From contig NZ_FOZE01000001.1 of NCBI RefSeq assembly GCF_900113225.1, positions 2,356,001 to 2,420,000 on the forward strand: a DNA stretch of 64,000 nt. The letters are read 5' to 3'. Numbering within the stretch: position 1 is the first letter of the stretch; each line of letters opens with the position of its first letter. Position numbers and translations under genes: made by a program. The DNA comes from Mitsuaria sp. PDC51 (GTDB lineage Bacteria; Pseudomonadota; Gammaproteobacteria; Burkholderiales; Burkholderiaceae_C). Shown here piece by piece: positions 35,607 through 45,221 of the stretch. The notes beneath the pieces are model-generated. The model made no database searches, had not been told where the DNA came from, and was given only the letters and a program-made list of their open reading frames with translations.

Positions 35607-36557
35607 TCAGCGCTGGCGGCCGAGCAGCCGGTTGTTGAGCCAGGTGGCGGCGGCGATCAGCAGGAAGAGCAGCCACGCGATCGCGGAGGCGGTGCCGAAG
35701 TCGCCATCGGTGAAGGCGACCGAGTACAGGTGCATGGCCACGGTCTTGCCGGCCTGGCCCGAGCCGCCGGTGCCGCTGGTCAGGATGAAGGGCTCCTCGA
35801 ACAGCTGCAGGCTGCCGATGATGGCCAGCGTCACCGCGAAGAAGATCATCGGCCGCAGCTGCGGCAGCACGAGGTGCAGGAAGGTCTGGCGCTCGCTGAC
35901 GCCATCCACGCGCGCCGCCTCGAAGAGGTCGCGCGGCAGCGTCTGGATGGCGGAGAGGTAGAGCACCGTGTTCCAGCCGACGTAGCGCCAGAACACCACG
36001 ATCGCGACCATCCAGCGCGTGTTCTCGGCCTGGTCCCAGTCGATCGGCGTGGACGGGAACAAGGCGCCGAGCAGCGGCAGCTCATGCAGGCCCAGCAGCG
36101 CCGCGTTGATCGCGCCGAAGTCCTTGGAGAACAGCGCCGAGAAGACCAGCGACACCGCGACGGTCGAGGTGATGAAGGGCAGGAAATAGAGCCCCACCAC
36201 GCCGTTGCGCCAGCGCCGGAAGGCGGTGTGCAGGTAGTAGGCCAGCGGCAGCGCGACCAAGTGCTGCGGCACGCAGCCCACCACGGCCAGCCACAGCGTG
36301 TTGAAGAGCGAGGCGCGCAGGCCGTCGTCACGGGTGAGCGCGTACAGGTAGTTGTCCAGGCCGACCCACTGCATCGCGCCCAGCCCGGCGGCGGCGTCCC
36401 AGCTGTTCAGCGACAGCACGATGGAGAACAGCAGCGGGAACAGGCCGAAGGCCGCGAAGAGCACGAAGAACGGGCTGATGAAGAGGTAAGGCATCCAGCG
36501 GCGCGGAATGCGCAGCCGGTGCGGCCAGGTGAGGCGAAGGCTCATGCGGGGACTCAT
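35607..36557 (-). CDS. Sugar ABC transporter permease (MalF type)
   Basis: 316 residues, ATG at 36557. Six membrane segments, starting with YLFISPFFVLFAAFGLFPLL, and the EAA loop LFEAARVDGVSERQTFLHLVLP are visible. It forms the second half of the CUT1 oligosaccharide channel, 20 bases upstream of the MalG-type gene and 41 bases after the binding-protein gene. Confidence 0.93.
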   Translation of the reverse strand: MSPRMSLRLTWPHRLRIPRRWMPYLFISPFFVLFAAFGLFPLLFSIVLSLNSWDAAAGLGAMQWVGLDNYLYALTRDDGLRASLFNTLWLAVVGCVPQHLVALPLAYYLHTAFRRWRNGVVGLYFLPFITSTVAVSLVFSALFSKDFGAINAALLGLHELPLLGALFPSTPIDWDQAENTRWMVAIVVFWRYVGWNTVLYLSAIQTLPRDLFEAARVDGVSERQTFLHLVLPQLRPMIFFAVTLAIIGSLQLFEEPFILTSGTGGSGQAGKTVAMHLYSVAFTDGDFGTASAIAWLLFLLIAAATWLNNRLLGRQR

Positions 36558-36598
36558 GCAAGGGCTCGTGGGCGAGGTTCCAGGGAAAGCGCGGCGGA

Positions 36599-37855
36599 TC
36601 AGGCGCGTCGGCGCACGCGGCGCTCGACGGTGGCGCGCGCGTCAGCCAGCGCCTGGTCGATGCCCTTGCGATGCAGCAGCACCTGGTCGAGTTCGTTGCG
36701 CACGACCTCGTCGGCCACGGCGTCATGGCGGTCGATCGTGATCGCCGGAATCCGGCGCGCCATGTCCCGCCACTGCAGGCGCGCTGCCTCCCCGCCCAGG
36801 AAGTCGATGGGCTCGGACAGGAAGCCGTCGTCCTGCGCGGACAGCAGCACCGGGAAGGCGTCGAGCGAGCGGAAGGCGGCCACCTGCTGGTCCCGATCCA
36901 GGGCCAGCAGCTGTAGCAGGTCCCAGGCCAGCGCCTTCTGCTGCGAGTGCACCGGGATCGCGTAGAAGGAGCCGCCCCAGGCCGCGGCCGCGCCCTCGGG
37001 CAAGGGCGCGGACCGCCAGAGCCCGGCCGTCTCCGGCGCGATCCACCGCTTCAGGTGGCCGCCCAGCCAGCAGCCCATCATCTGCGTCGCGATGGCCCCG
37101 CGGCGGAAACCTTCGGACCATTCATTGCTCCAGGCGCGCACCCGCGCGTCGATGCCGGCATCGCGCGCCTGCAGAGCCAGTTCGAAGGCGCGGCGGAAAC
37201 GCGCCGTCTGCACCTGGCTGCGCCCCTGCGGATCGAAGAACACCCCCTCCCCGTCGGCCAGACCGGCGCGGATGCGGATGTCCTTGAGGTCCTGCGCATG
37301 CGCGACCAGGTAGGCGCCGGTGCGGGCCCGCAGCGTCCGGCCGGCCTCGATGAAACCTGACCACGAGTGCGTGAGATCGGTTTCAAGCAGCCCGGCGCGC
37401 GCCAGCAGGTCGTGCCGGTAGAACAGCGCGCCGGGACCGGTGTCCACCGGCAGTGCCTTGATCTCGCCCCGGCGGTTGACGCCGGCGCGCCAGGCGTAAC
37501 CAGGGAAGCGGGCGGCTTGGCCACCCGCGAGATACGGGGCGCGCGACAGATCCTCCAATCCGGCCGAGTCGACGAACTTGCCCAAGAAATCCATATCAAG
37601 GGCGATCAGGTCGGGCAGCGCGGCGCCGGCCGCGAGGGCCGTCGTCATCGCGGTGTGGTGGTCCTTGTGCGACAGCGTCACCACGTTGACCGCCACGCCG
37701 GGGTGGCGCCGGGCGAAGGCCGGGAGGGCCAGTTTCAGCGCCCGATCGAGGTCGGGATAGCTGGCGACGGTGATCCGGGCCGGCGCGGCCCGTGCTCCAC
37801 CGGCGGCGGCGCAGGACAGCAGCATCAAGGCCTCTCGGCGTCTCAGCGATCTCAT
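36599..37855 (-). CDS. Extracellular sugar-binding protein of ABC transporter
   Basis: 418 residues, ATG at 37855 with AGGAAG upstream. The N-terminus MRSLRRREALMLLSCAAAGG has an Arg pair and hydrophobic core like a Tat signal; no lipobox is clear. The mature chain shows the SBP_bac_1 fold (ITVASYPDLDRALKLALPAF, DLIALDMDFLGKF, AAWGGSFYAIPVHSQ). It captures an oligosaccharide in the periplasm for the two downstream permeases. It is the first gene of the operon and diverges from a LacI gene. Confidence 0.93.
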   Translation of the reverse strand: MRSLRRREALMLLSCAAAGGARAAPARITVASYPDLDRALKLALPAFARRHPGVAVNVVTLSHKDHHTAMTTALAAGAALPDLIALDMDFLGKFVDSAGLEDLSRAPYLAGGQAARFPGYAWRAGVNRRGEIKALPVDTGPGALFYRHDLLARAGLLETDLTHSWSGFIEAGRTLRARTGAYLVAHAQDLKDIRIRAGLADGEGVFFDPQGRSQVQTARFRRAFELALQARDAGIDARVRAWSNEWSEGFRRGAIATQMMGCWLGGHLKRWIAPETAGLWRSAPLPEGAAAAWGGSFYAIPVHSQQKALAWDLLQLLALDRDQQVAAFRSLDAFPVLLSAQDDGFLSEPIDFLGGEAARLQWRDMARRIPAITIDRHDAVADEVVRNELDQVLLHRKGIDQALADARATVERRVRRRA

Positions 37856-37953
37856 GGTTCTTCCTGTTGTCGACGATCCGACGCCTCGGATCGCAGCCTT
37901 GTCTCGTTGGCTTGAAATCGAATTCACGCAGTCTGCCTGCACGGGAATTGCGT

Positions 37954-37967
37954 TGTCAACGTTGTCA
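37954..37967. promoter_or_regulatory. LacI-type operator palindrome between the binding-protein and LacI genes
   Basis: TGTCAACGTTGTCA is symmetric around AACGTT at 12 of 14 positions, the shape of LacI-family operators for beta-glucoside and similar operons. It lies about 100 bases before the binding-protein start and 125 before the LacI start, so it can control both directions. Confidence 0.65.
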
Positions 37968-38091
37968 TCGCACGAATCGACGCTCTTGAGGGAAGTCCCC
38001 TAGGGCGACATGCGATGGCTGTCTCGCGGACGCCGCGAAATCGTTATCATGCGACGTTCCCGTCACAGGGCGCCCGTGGCGCTCCCTCTTC

Positions 38092-39138
38092 ATGGATCCG
38101 AGCCCTCCCCTCACCCGCCCGAAATCCGAGCCGGCCACGGTGCAGGACGTCGCCCGGCTGGCCGGCGTCTCGCCCGCCACGGTCTCGCGCATCCTCACCG
38201 GCTCGGCCCGCGTGGCCGAGGACAAGCGGCGCGCCGTCGAGGCGGCGATCCAGAAGCTGAAGTTCCGCCCCAACCTGTCGGCGCGCGGGCTGCGCAGCGG
38301 CTCCACGCACACCATCGGCGTGCTGACGCAGGAGCTCGAGAGCCCCTACTTCGCCAACGCGGTCAAGGGCGTCGACGAAGGCCTGACCGGCAGCGGCTAC
38401 ACGCCGATCGTGGTGCCGGGCCACTGGAATCCGGACGAGGAGTCGGAGCGGGTCGCGCTGCTGACGGCGCGCAAGGTCGATGCCCTGATCGTGCTGGGCG
38501 GGCGGCTGGGCGACGCCCGGCTCGCGGAGCTGGCCCAGCAGCTGCCGGTGGCGATCATCGGCCGGCGCACGGACGCGGCGGGCGTCTTCTCCTTCTCCCA
38601 GGACCAGGTCGAAGGGGCGCGGCTGGCCACGGCCCACCTGATCGCGCTGGGGCATCGCCGCATCGCCCACATCGCCGGGCCCTCCAACCAGGTCGACGGC
38701 CAGGAACGCAAGGAAGGCTTCATGCTGGCCCATCGCCAGGCCGGGCTGAGCGTCGATCCGGCGCTGATCGTCGAGGGCGACTTCATGGAAACCGGCGGCA
38801 TCGCCGCGATGGAAACGCTGCTGGGCGCAGGCCATGGGTTCACCGCGGTGTTCTGCGCCAACGACCAGTCCCTGTGGGGCGCCAAGCTGGTGCTGCACCG
38901 CCGCGGCATGCGAGTGCCTGAAGACCTGTCGCTGGTCGGCTTCGACGACCTGCCGCAATCGAAGTACATGACGCCGCCCGTCACCGCCGTGCGCCAGCAC
39001 ACCTTCGCGATGGGGCTGGCGGCGGCCTGGGCGCTGCTGAACGCCCTGGGCCGCGAGATGGACGAGCCGGCGCCGACGGTCCCGGCCATCCACCTCGAGG
39101 TGCGCGAGACCACCGGCCCCTGCCACGAACCGGCCTGA
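38092..39138 (+). CDS. LacI family transcriptional regulator
   Basis: 348 residues, ATG at 38092. The DNA-binding head is canonical (TVQDVARLAGVSPATVSRIL), with the hinge RPNLSARGLRSGST, followed by a periplasmic-binding-like sugar domain (IGVLTQELESPYFANAVKGV, VFCANDQSLWGAKL, DLSLVGFDDLP). It is divergent from the beta-glucan ABC operon and very probably represses that operon through the palindrome between them until a glucoside is present. Confidence 0.95.
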   Translation: MDPSPPLTRPKSEPATVQDVARLAGVSPATVSRILTGSARVAEDKRRAVEAAIQKLKFRPNLSARGLRSGSTHTIGVLTQELESPYFANAVKGVDEGLTGSGYTPIVVPGHWNPDEESERVALLTARKVDALIVLGGRLGDARLAELAQQLPVAIIGRRTDAAGVFSFSQDQVEGARLATAHLIALGHRRIAHIAGPSNQVDGQERKEGFMLAHRQAGLSVDPALIVEGDFMETGGIAAMETLLGAGHGFTAVFCANDQSLWGAKLVLHRRGMRVPEDLSLVGFDDLPQSKYMTPPVTAVRQHTFAMGLAAAWALLNALGREMDEPAPTVPAIHLEVRETTGPCHEPA

Positions 39139-39250
39139 TCGGGCACCCCGCGGCCAGGCGGGCGATACGCGGTTCGGGGGCGGCAGGCGATGGAGGGCCG
39201 GTGCTACAGTCCGCGGCCTCGCGCCGTCACGACTTCGCCTCCGCTCCTCC

Positions 39251-40459
39251 GTGCCAGCCTCGCCGCCAAAACCGCCCGCCAAGCCGCCTGCCAAGGCGTC
39301 GAAGGCCCCCAAGGCGCCCTCCAAAGCACCCCTCAAAGCGCCGGCCCCACCGCCTGCCGAGGCGGTCGCTTCGCCGGCCCCATCGACCCGTCGCCGCAGC
39401 GACGCGCCGACGCTGGCGGATGTGGCGCGCGCGGCCGGCGTGTCGGGCATGGCGGCCTCGTCCGCGCTCAACGGCGGTCGCCGCGGCTCGGCGCGGGTGT
39501 CGGCCGAAACCCGTGAACGCGTCCTGGCCGCGGCCGAGCGGCTCCAGTACCGCCCCAACGCCACGGCCCGCGCGCTGGCCAGCCAGCGCACGAATGCGAT
39601 CGGCTTCGTCGCCAACTTCGAGAGCGAGGAGCCCAACCTCTATGTCCTGGAGGTGTTCACCGGCGTCATCCATGGCGCGACCGCCGCCGGCCAGACCGCG
39701 GTGGTCTTCACCCTGGGCGACTGGGCGGAGGCTCGCGCCCGCCTCCCGGCCCTGTGCGACGGCCGCGTCGACGGCCTGGTCCTGCTCGGCCCGCGCCTGC
39801 CGGACGACCACGCCAGCTGGCTGCCGCAGCACACGCCGATGGTCTCGGTCCACGCCGACCGCCCCCTCGCCGGCGTGGCCAACCTGGAAACCGACGACGA
39901 GGTCGGCGCTTACGACGTGGTGCGCGAGCTGCTCGCGCGCGGCCATCGCCGCATCCTCCACGTGGGCGGCCCGGAGGCCTTCGCCGGCGCCAACCGGCGG
40001 GTCGACGGCTATCTGCGCGCCCATGCCGAGGCCGGCGTGAAGCCCGCCGCCGGCCACGTGATCCGGGCGCCGCTGACCATCGACGGCGGGCGCGACGCGA
40101 TCGAGGCCTGGCTGCGCCGTCACCGCGGACGCCCCTTGCCCGACGCGGTCTTCGGCTGCAACGACGCCATCGCGTTCGGCTGCATCGAGGCGCTGCGCGC
40201 GCGCGGCCTGCGCATCCCGGAGGACATCTCCGTCGTCGGCTACGACCACACCTTGATGGCCCGCTCGGTGCAGATGGCCACGATGCGGCAGCCGCTGCAC
40301 GACATGGGGCGCCGCGCGGTCGAGCTGCTGGTGGAACGGATCGATGCGATGCGGCGCAACAAGCCCCTGCCCGCTCCCGGCCACCTGGTGCTGCCGACCG
40401 AACTCGTTGCCGGCGTCACGCTGGGGGCGCCGCGACGCGAGCGCCTGGCGATCTCCTGA
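39251..40459 (+). CDS. LacI family transcriptional regulator with unusual head and N-terminal tail
   Basis: 402 residues from GTG 39251. The first 45 residues are a Pro/Ala/Lys-rich low-complexity tail, longer than usual for LacI proteins; a later start cannot be excluded. The helix-turn-helix reads TLADVARAAGVSGMAASSAL: the usual TVSRVL recognition helix is replaced by MAASSAL, so its operator probably differs from the AACGTT type. The sugar-binding domain is normal (VFGCNDAIAFGCIEALRARG, ISVVGYDHTLMA). It lies just upstream of the xyloglucan operon in the same direction and is its likely regulator. Confidence 0.9.
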   Translation: MPASPPKPPAKPPAKASKAPKAPSKAPLKAPAPPPAEAVASPAPSTRRRSDAPTLADVARAAGVSGMAASSALNGGRRGSARVSAETRERVLAAAERLQYRPNATARALASQRTNAIGFVANFESEEPNLYVLEVFTGVIHGATAAGQTAVVFTLGDWAEARARLPALCDGRVDGLVLLGPRLPDDHASWLPQHTPMVSVHADRPLAGVANLETDDEVGAYDVVRELLARGHRRILHVGGPEAFAGANRRVDGYLRAHAEAGVKPAAGHVIRAPLTIDGGRDAIEAWLRRHRGRPLPDAVFGCNDAIAFGCIEALRARGLRIPEDISVVGYDHTLMARSVQMATMRQPLHDMGRRAVELLVERIDAMRRNKPLPAPGHLVLPTELVAGVTLGAPRRERLAIS

Positions 40460-40548
40460 CGCGCGCTTGACGGACGTCTGAGGTCGCGCCTCGTCATCGC
40501 GCCCCGCGCTGGGGCGTCGCACCGTCCCGGTGAGGTCTTTCCCCTAGA

Positions 40549-40576
40549 TAGTTCATTCAATACACAAACTAACATC
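40549..40576. promoter_or_regulatory. Inverted repeat upstream of the xyloglucan operon, similar to the chvE site
   Basis: TAGTTC (40549-40554) faces AACTAAC (40567-40573); the decamer AACTAACATC (40567-40576) is identical to 21466-21475 upstream of chvE. It lies about 116 bases before the GH74 start. The interval 40460-40691 otherwise holds only a short GCCCC/GGGGC hairpin at 40501-40515, possibly ending the LacI transcript. Confidence 0.6.
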
Positions 40577-40691
40577 GCGTCGCCTTGATTTAGCGGAATA
40601 TCACGCGCCCACAACAGGGCCGTAACCAGATTCCATCAAGCTCGCGCCCGGAGGAGACAACCGGCCGGGCCCGTTGCTGAAAGGTCGACCG

Positions 40692-43229
40692 ATGAGATTG
40701 CGATCCTCCCCCCTGCTGCTGGCCCTGGCGGCCGCCGGCGTGTCCACCGCCATGGCGCAGACCTGCACGCCGACGCCGATCAAGCCCTTCGTGAATGTCG
40801 GCGGCAGCTGGTCGGCGACGGCCTCGGCCACGCTCAAGACCGGCGGCTCGGCCGTGCTGGGTCCGCAGCCGGTCTCGGGCGGCAGCTGGAGCTGGAGCGG
40901 CTGTGGCACCGTCGGCGCCTCCCGCGAGCAGACCATTCAGCCCGCCGCGGCCTGCACCGCCACGGCCACCTACACCAACGCCTGCGGCGCCAAGAGCCAG
41001 CAGGCGTTCTCGATCAAGGCCGGCACCTGGGCCAGCGCCAAGTTCGGCGGCGGCGGTTATGTCACCGGCCTGGTCTTCCATCCGAGCGCCCGGGACCTGC
41101 TCTACGCGCGCACCGACGTCGGCGGCGCCTACCGCTGGGACGCCGGCTCGTCGTCCTGGATTCCCATCAACGACGGCTTCACCGCGGCCGAGGGCTTCCA
41201 TCACGGCGTTGAAAGCATCGCCCTGGATCCCACCAACGACCAGCGCGTCTACATGGTCACCGGCATGTCGGCCTCGGCGGACGCGACCGCGCGGCTGTAC
41301 ATCTCCAACAACCGCGGCGGCAGCTGGACCTTCTTCAACCTGCCGTTCTCGGCGGGCGGCAACAACAACGGCCGGGCGATCGGCGAGCGCCTGTCGGTCG
41401 ACCCCAACAATCCGTCGATCCTCTTCTACGGTTCGCGCACGGCAGGCCTGTGGAGGAGCGTGAACTCCGGCCGCACCTGGGCCCAGGTGAGCGGGCTGTC
41501 GTCGACAAAGCTGACCGCCGACCAGATCAACAATCTGGGCGGCCAGGTCATGGGCGTCGAGCACCTGGTGTTCGACACCTCGACCAAGGGCAGCGGCTCG
41601 CCGACGCGGACCCTGTGGGCCGCCATCGCGCCGGACTACGTCAACGCGGCCGGCCTGGGGTCCAACCTCTACAAGTCGGTCGACGGCGGCGCCACCTGGA
41701 CGCCGGTCGCGACGCCGGTGTCCGGATTCCACATCCCGCACATCGTGCGCACCGCCGACGGCGCGCTGTACCTGCTCTTCACCAAGGGCGCCGGCCCGGG
41801 CGACGCCGGCCCCGCGCGGCTCTACAGGTACGACGCCAGCAACGGCAACACCTGGACGCTGCTCAACAGCAACGATGGCGCCGGCTACGGCGGCCTGTCG
41901 GTCCTCGGCACCGGCGCCACGGCGCGCATCGCGCTGGGCGTGAGCGGCACCTGGGGCAACTACAGCGGCCAGCAGGTGGTGCAGCTGTCCGACGACGGCG
42001 GCCGCAACTGGCGCGAGATCGCGGCCACCATGCCGCACACGCCGGCCAGCGACGGTTTCTCCGGCTGGATCGACGACGTGGAGATCGATCCCTTCAACCG
42101 CGATCGCGTGCTGCATGTCTTCGGCGGCGGCATCTGGGAGACGCGCAACGCGTCCTCGTCGACGCCGAGCTGGAACTTCGCGGTCAACGGCCTGGAGGAG
42201 ACCTGCACGCTGAGCCTGGCCACGCCGCCGGCGGGCGCCTCCTACACCTTCATCAACAACTCGGGCGACGTCGGCACCTGGATCCACACCGACCTCGGCA
42301 CGACGCCGACGCTGAGCCCCTACAAGCAGTGGAGCAACGGCAACTCCGCCGACATGGCCTGGTCCGACCCCAACTACATCGCCAACGCCAACGTCACCAG
42401 CACCGCGAGCGGCCATGTCGGCACCGGCTACTGGTCCGGCGACGGCGGCCGCAGCTGGGCCGCCTTCGCCCGTCTGCCGGCAGGCGCCGCGGCCAACATC
42501 AACCAGGCGTCCAACCTGGCCGTGCCGGCGCGCAACCGCGTCGTCTGGGCGCCGGCCGATTCGGTGCCCTCCTACACCACCGACAACGGCAACAGCTGGA
42601 CGGCCACCAACCTGCCGGCGCTCACCGTCGTCAACGGCGTGCCGCGCAGCTATCGCCTGGTGGCCGACCGCAGGAACGCCAACAAGGTCTATGCCTACGA
42701 CTCGGGCGGCGCCTGGTGGACCTACACCCCGGCCAAGGTCTACGTCTCGACGGACGGCGGCCGGAGCTTCGCGCTGAGCCAGGGCTCGGTGGCCGCCAAC
42801 ATGCGCTTCGCGCCGTGGGGCGCGTCGTCGATGGCGGTGAACCCGAACGCCGAAGGCGACCTGTGGGTGGCCGACGGCCTGGCCGTCTACCACTCGTTGG
42901 ATTCGGGCGCGAACTGGACCAAGGTGGGCGCGTTCGCGCCGATCTGGGGCGGCCGGCAGGACTGGCTCGGCCCCGAAGTGGCGGGCGCGAGCATCGTCGC
43001 GCTGGGCAAGGCCAAGCCGGGCTCGAGCTACTCGGCGGCCGTCTACGTGGTGGGCGTGATCAACGGCGTGTGGGGCGTCTGGCGCTCGGACGATGCCGGC
43101 GCCACCTGGGTACGCCACAACGACGACGCCCACCAGTACGCCGGCCTCGGCGTGATGGCGGCCGACCAAGGCCTCTACGGACGGATCTACGCCGGCGGCA
43201 GCTGCCGCGGCGTGGTGTACAGCAACTGA
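40692..43229 (+). CDS. GH74 xyloglucanase with N-terminal carbohydrate-binding-like module
   Basis: 845 residues, ATG at 40692. A signal peptide ends at STAMA. Residues about 25-115 form a Trp/Ser/Cys-rich module (GGSWSWSGCGTVGASREQTI, CTATATYTNACG) seen attached to many secreted polysaccharide-degrading enzymes. The rest is the GH74 double seven-bladed propeller, with YARTDVGGAYRW holding the first catalytic Asp and WIDDVEIDPFNRDR the second region. GH74 enzymes cut the beta-1,4-glucan backbone of xyloglucan with inversion. It is the first gene of a five-gene operon and acts outside the cell. Confidence 0.93.
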   Translation: MRLRSSPLLLALAAAGVSTAMAQTCTPTPIKPFVNVGGSWSATASATLKTGGSAVLGPQPVSGGSWSWSGCGTVGASREQTIQPAAACTATATYTNACGAKSQQAFSIKAGTWASAKFGGGGYVTGLVFHPSARDLLYARTDVGGAYRWDAGSSSWIPINDGFTAAEGFHHGVESIALDPTNDQRVYMVTGMSASADATARLYISNNRGGSWTFFNLPFSAGGNNNGRAIGERLSVDPNNPSILFYGSRTAGLWRSVNSGRTWAQVSGLSSTKLTADQINNLGGQVMGVEHLVFDTSTKGSGSPTRTLWAAIAPDYVNAAGLGSNLYKSVDGGATWTPVATPVSGFHIPHIVRTADGALYLLFTKGAGPGDAGPARLYRYDASNGNTWTLLNSNDGAGYGGLSVLGTGATARIALGVSGTWGNYSGQQVVQLSDDGGRNWREIAATMPHTPASDGFSGWIDDVEIDPFNRDRVLHVFGGGIWETRNASSSTPSWNFAVNGLEETCTLSLATPPAGASYTFINNSGDVGTWIHTDLGTTPTLSPYKQWSNGNSADMAWSDPNYIANANVTSTASGHVGTGYWSGDGGRSWAAFARLPAGAAANINQASNLAVPARNRVVWAPADSVPSYTTDNGNSWTATNLPALTVVNGVPRSYRLVADRRNANKVYAYDSGGAWWTYTPAKVYVSTDGGRSFALSQGSVAANMRFAPWGASSMAVNPNAEGDLWVADGLAVYHSLDSGANWTKVGAFAPIWGGRQDWLGPEVAGASIVALGKAKPGSSYSAAVYVVGVINGVWGVWRSDDAGATWVRHNDDAHQYAGLGVMAADQGLYGRIYAGGSCRGVVYSN

Positions 43230-43234
43230 CCAAC

Positions 43235-43252
43235 GGGCCCGGCGACGGGCCC
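43235..43252 (+). terminator. GC hairpin between GH74 and GH97 genes
   Basis: GGGCCCG and CGGGCCC pair perfectly around loop GCGA, starting six bases after the GH74 stop, followed by a pyrimidine-rich CTTCCCTTTCTCC tail. It could be a partial terminator or mRNA-stabilising stem that sets more GH74 than downstream product. Confidence 0.45.
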
Positions 43253-43267
43253 CTTCCCTTTCTCCGC

Positions 43268-45175
43268 ATGAAGATCATCACCCCCATCGCCGCGGCCGTC
43301 CTGGCCCTGGGCGCGTCCGGTGCCCAGGCGGCGGACGCCCTGCTCTCGTCGCCCGACGGGCGCATCACGCTGCGCATCGCCGACGACGCCAGCCGCTTCA
43401 GCATCAGCCGCAAGGGCGAGACGGTCATCGCCGACTCGCCGCTGGGGCTGGAGCTGGACGGCCAGCCGCCGCTCGGCGCGCTGACGCTGGAGTTGCGCCA
43501 GGACACGCGGGAGGACCGCGTCATCCCGCTCGTCGCGACCAAGGCGGCCACGGCGCGCGACCACTACCTCGGCACGACGCTGACCTTCCGGGAAGCGGGC
43601 GGCGGACGGCGCCTCTTCATCGATGCGCGCGCCTATGACGAGGGCGTGGCCTTCCGCTACCGGCTCGAGGGCCAGGCCCCTGTGCGGCTGAAAGATGAGC
43701 GCACGGCCTTCGTGCCGGCCGGCGATCCCGCCTGCCTCGTCACCCCGGTGGAAGGCGCGCATGAACTGCCCTTCGAGCGGCTGCGGATCTCCGAGCTCAA
43801 GCGCGATGCGGGTTACGACGTGCCGCTGGTCTGCGCCTCGCCTTCGGGCCGCACGCATTACGCCATCACGCAGGCGCACCTGGAGGGCTACACCGGCGCC
43901 TCGCTGTGGCGCGACGGCGCCGCGCTGCGCGTGCGCCTGTCCGGCGTGCCCAAGCGCGAGGGGCCGGCCTATGTCTCCAGCGCCGGCCTGACGACCGCGT
44001 GGCGCGCCGTCATGATGGCGGACCGCGCCGGCCAGCTGATCGAGTCGCAGCTGGTGGGCAACCTCAACCCGCCGCCGCGGGGCGACTTCAGCTGGGTCAA
44101 GGCCGGCAAGACCTCCTGGGACTGGTGGTCCGGGCCGCTCGAGGGCGTGAAGCCCGACCTGGCCGCCTACAAGCGATTCATCGACTTCGCGGCGGAATCG
44201 GGCTTCCCCTACCACCTGATGGACGCTGGCTGGGCCTTCGGCACCGGACCGTGCTGCGATCCGCTGCCCACCACCGACATCACCCGCGCGGCCGACGGCA
44301 TCGACATGCCGGCCCTGGTGCGCTACGCCGCCGACAAGGGCGTGGGCCTGCTGCTGTGGGTGCACTGGGAGCACCTGGCGCCGCGGATGGACGAGGTGCT
44401 GGACACCTACGCGCGCTGGGGCATCAAGGGCATCAAGGTCGACTTCATGAACCGGGACGACCAGGAGATGGTCGCCTTCTACCAGCGCGTGGCCGAAGCC
44501 ACCGCCAAACGCCACCTGCTGCTGGACCTGCACGGTGCCTACGTGCCCGCCGGGCTGCAGCGGACCTATCCCAACTTCATCACCCAGGAAGGCGTGCTGG
44601 GCGCGGAGTGGAACAAGATGGACCGGCGCATCACGCCGCGGCACAACCTGATGCTGCCCTACACCCGGATGCTGGCCGGCCCGATGGACTACACGCCCGG
44701 CGGCTTCCGCAACGCCACGCCGCGGGACTTCGAGGTGCGCGCCTCGATGCCGCTGACGCAGACGACCCGCGGCCAGGCGCTGGCCATGTACGTGGTCTAC
44801 GACAGCCCGCTGCAGATGGTCTCCGACGACCCGTCCAACTACCGCGGCGAGACCGGCTTCGATTTCGTGCGCCGCGTGCCGGCGGCCTGGGACGAGACCC
44901 GTTTCCTCGCCGGCGAACCCGGCGAGGACATCGTGCTGGCGCGGCGCAGCGGCAAGTCCTGGTACCTCGGCGCGATGACGTCGGAACGCGCCCGCACCGA
45001 AAAGGTCCCGCTCCGCTTCCTGCCGCCCGGCCGGTGGCGCGCGACGATCTGGCAGGACGGCGAGGTCGTGCGCGAGGTCCGTCGCAGCACGCGCAGCGTG
45101 ACGAACGCCGACGTGCTGACGCTGTCGCTGGCCGCGGCCGGCGGCGCCGCCGTGATCCTGGAGCCGGCGCCGTGA
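43268..45175 (+). CDS. GH97 glycoside hydrolase, probable retaining alpha-galactosidase
   Basis: 635 residues, ATG at 43268; signal peptide ends at SGAQAA. An N-terminal beta-sandwich (about 25-275) precedes a TIM barrel with WDWWSGPLEG, FPYHLMDAGWAFG and GIKVDFMNRDDQ. In GH97 the Asp of the KVDFM motif (here D392) is the nucleophile of the retaining alpha-galactosidase branch, whereas the inverting SusB-type alpha-glucosidases use Glu bases. I therefore favour alpha-galactosidase. It is periplasmic or secreted and should trim side chains before or after GH74 action. Confidence 0.9.
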   Translation: MKIITPIAAAVLALGASGAQAADALLSSPDGRITLRIADDASRFSISRKGETVIADSPLGLELDGQPPLGALTLELRQDTREDRVIPLVATKAATARDHYLGTTLTFREAGGGRRLFIDARAYDEGVAFRYRLEGQAPVRLKDERTAFVPAGDPACLVTPVEGAHELPFERLRISELKRDAGYDVPLVCASPSGRTHYAITQAHLEGYTGASLWRDGAALRVRLSGVPKREGPAYVSSAGLTTAWRAVMMADRAGQLIESQLVGNLNPPPRGDFSWVKAGKTSWDWWSGPLEGVKPDLAAYKRFIDFAAESGFPYHLMDAGWAFGTGPCCDPLPTTDITRAADGIDMPALVRYAADKGVGLLLWVHWEHLAPRMDEVLDTYARWGIKGIKVDFMNRDDQEMVAFYQRVAEATAKRHLLLDLHGAYVPAGLQRTYPNFITQEGVLGAEWNKMDRRITPRHNLMLPYTRMLAGPMDYTPGGFRNATPRDFEVRASMPLTQTTRGQALAMYVVYDSPLQMVSDDPSNYRGETGFDFVRRVPAAWDETRFLAGEPGEDIVLARRSGKSWYLGAMTSERARTEKVPLRFLPPGRWRATIWQDGEVVREVRRSTRSVTNADVLTLSLAAAGGAAVILEPAP

Positions 45176-45221
45176 GGACGCGCGCGCTCGCGCCAGCCAA
45201 CGCCAAGGAGGACGCACCGAC

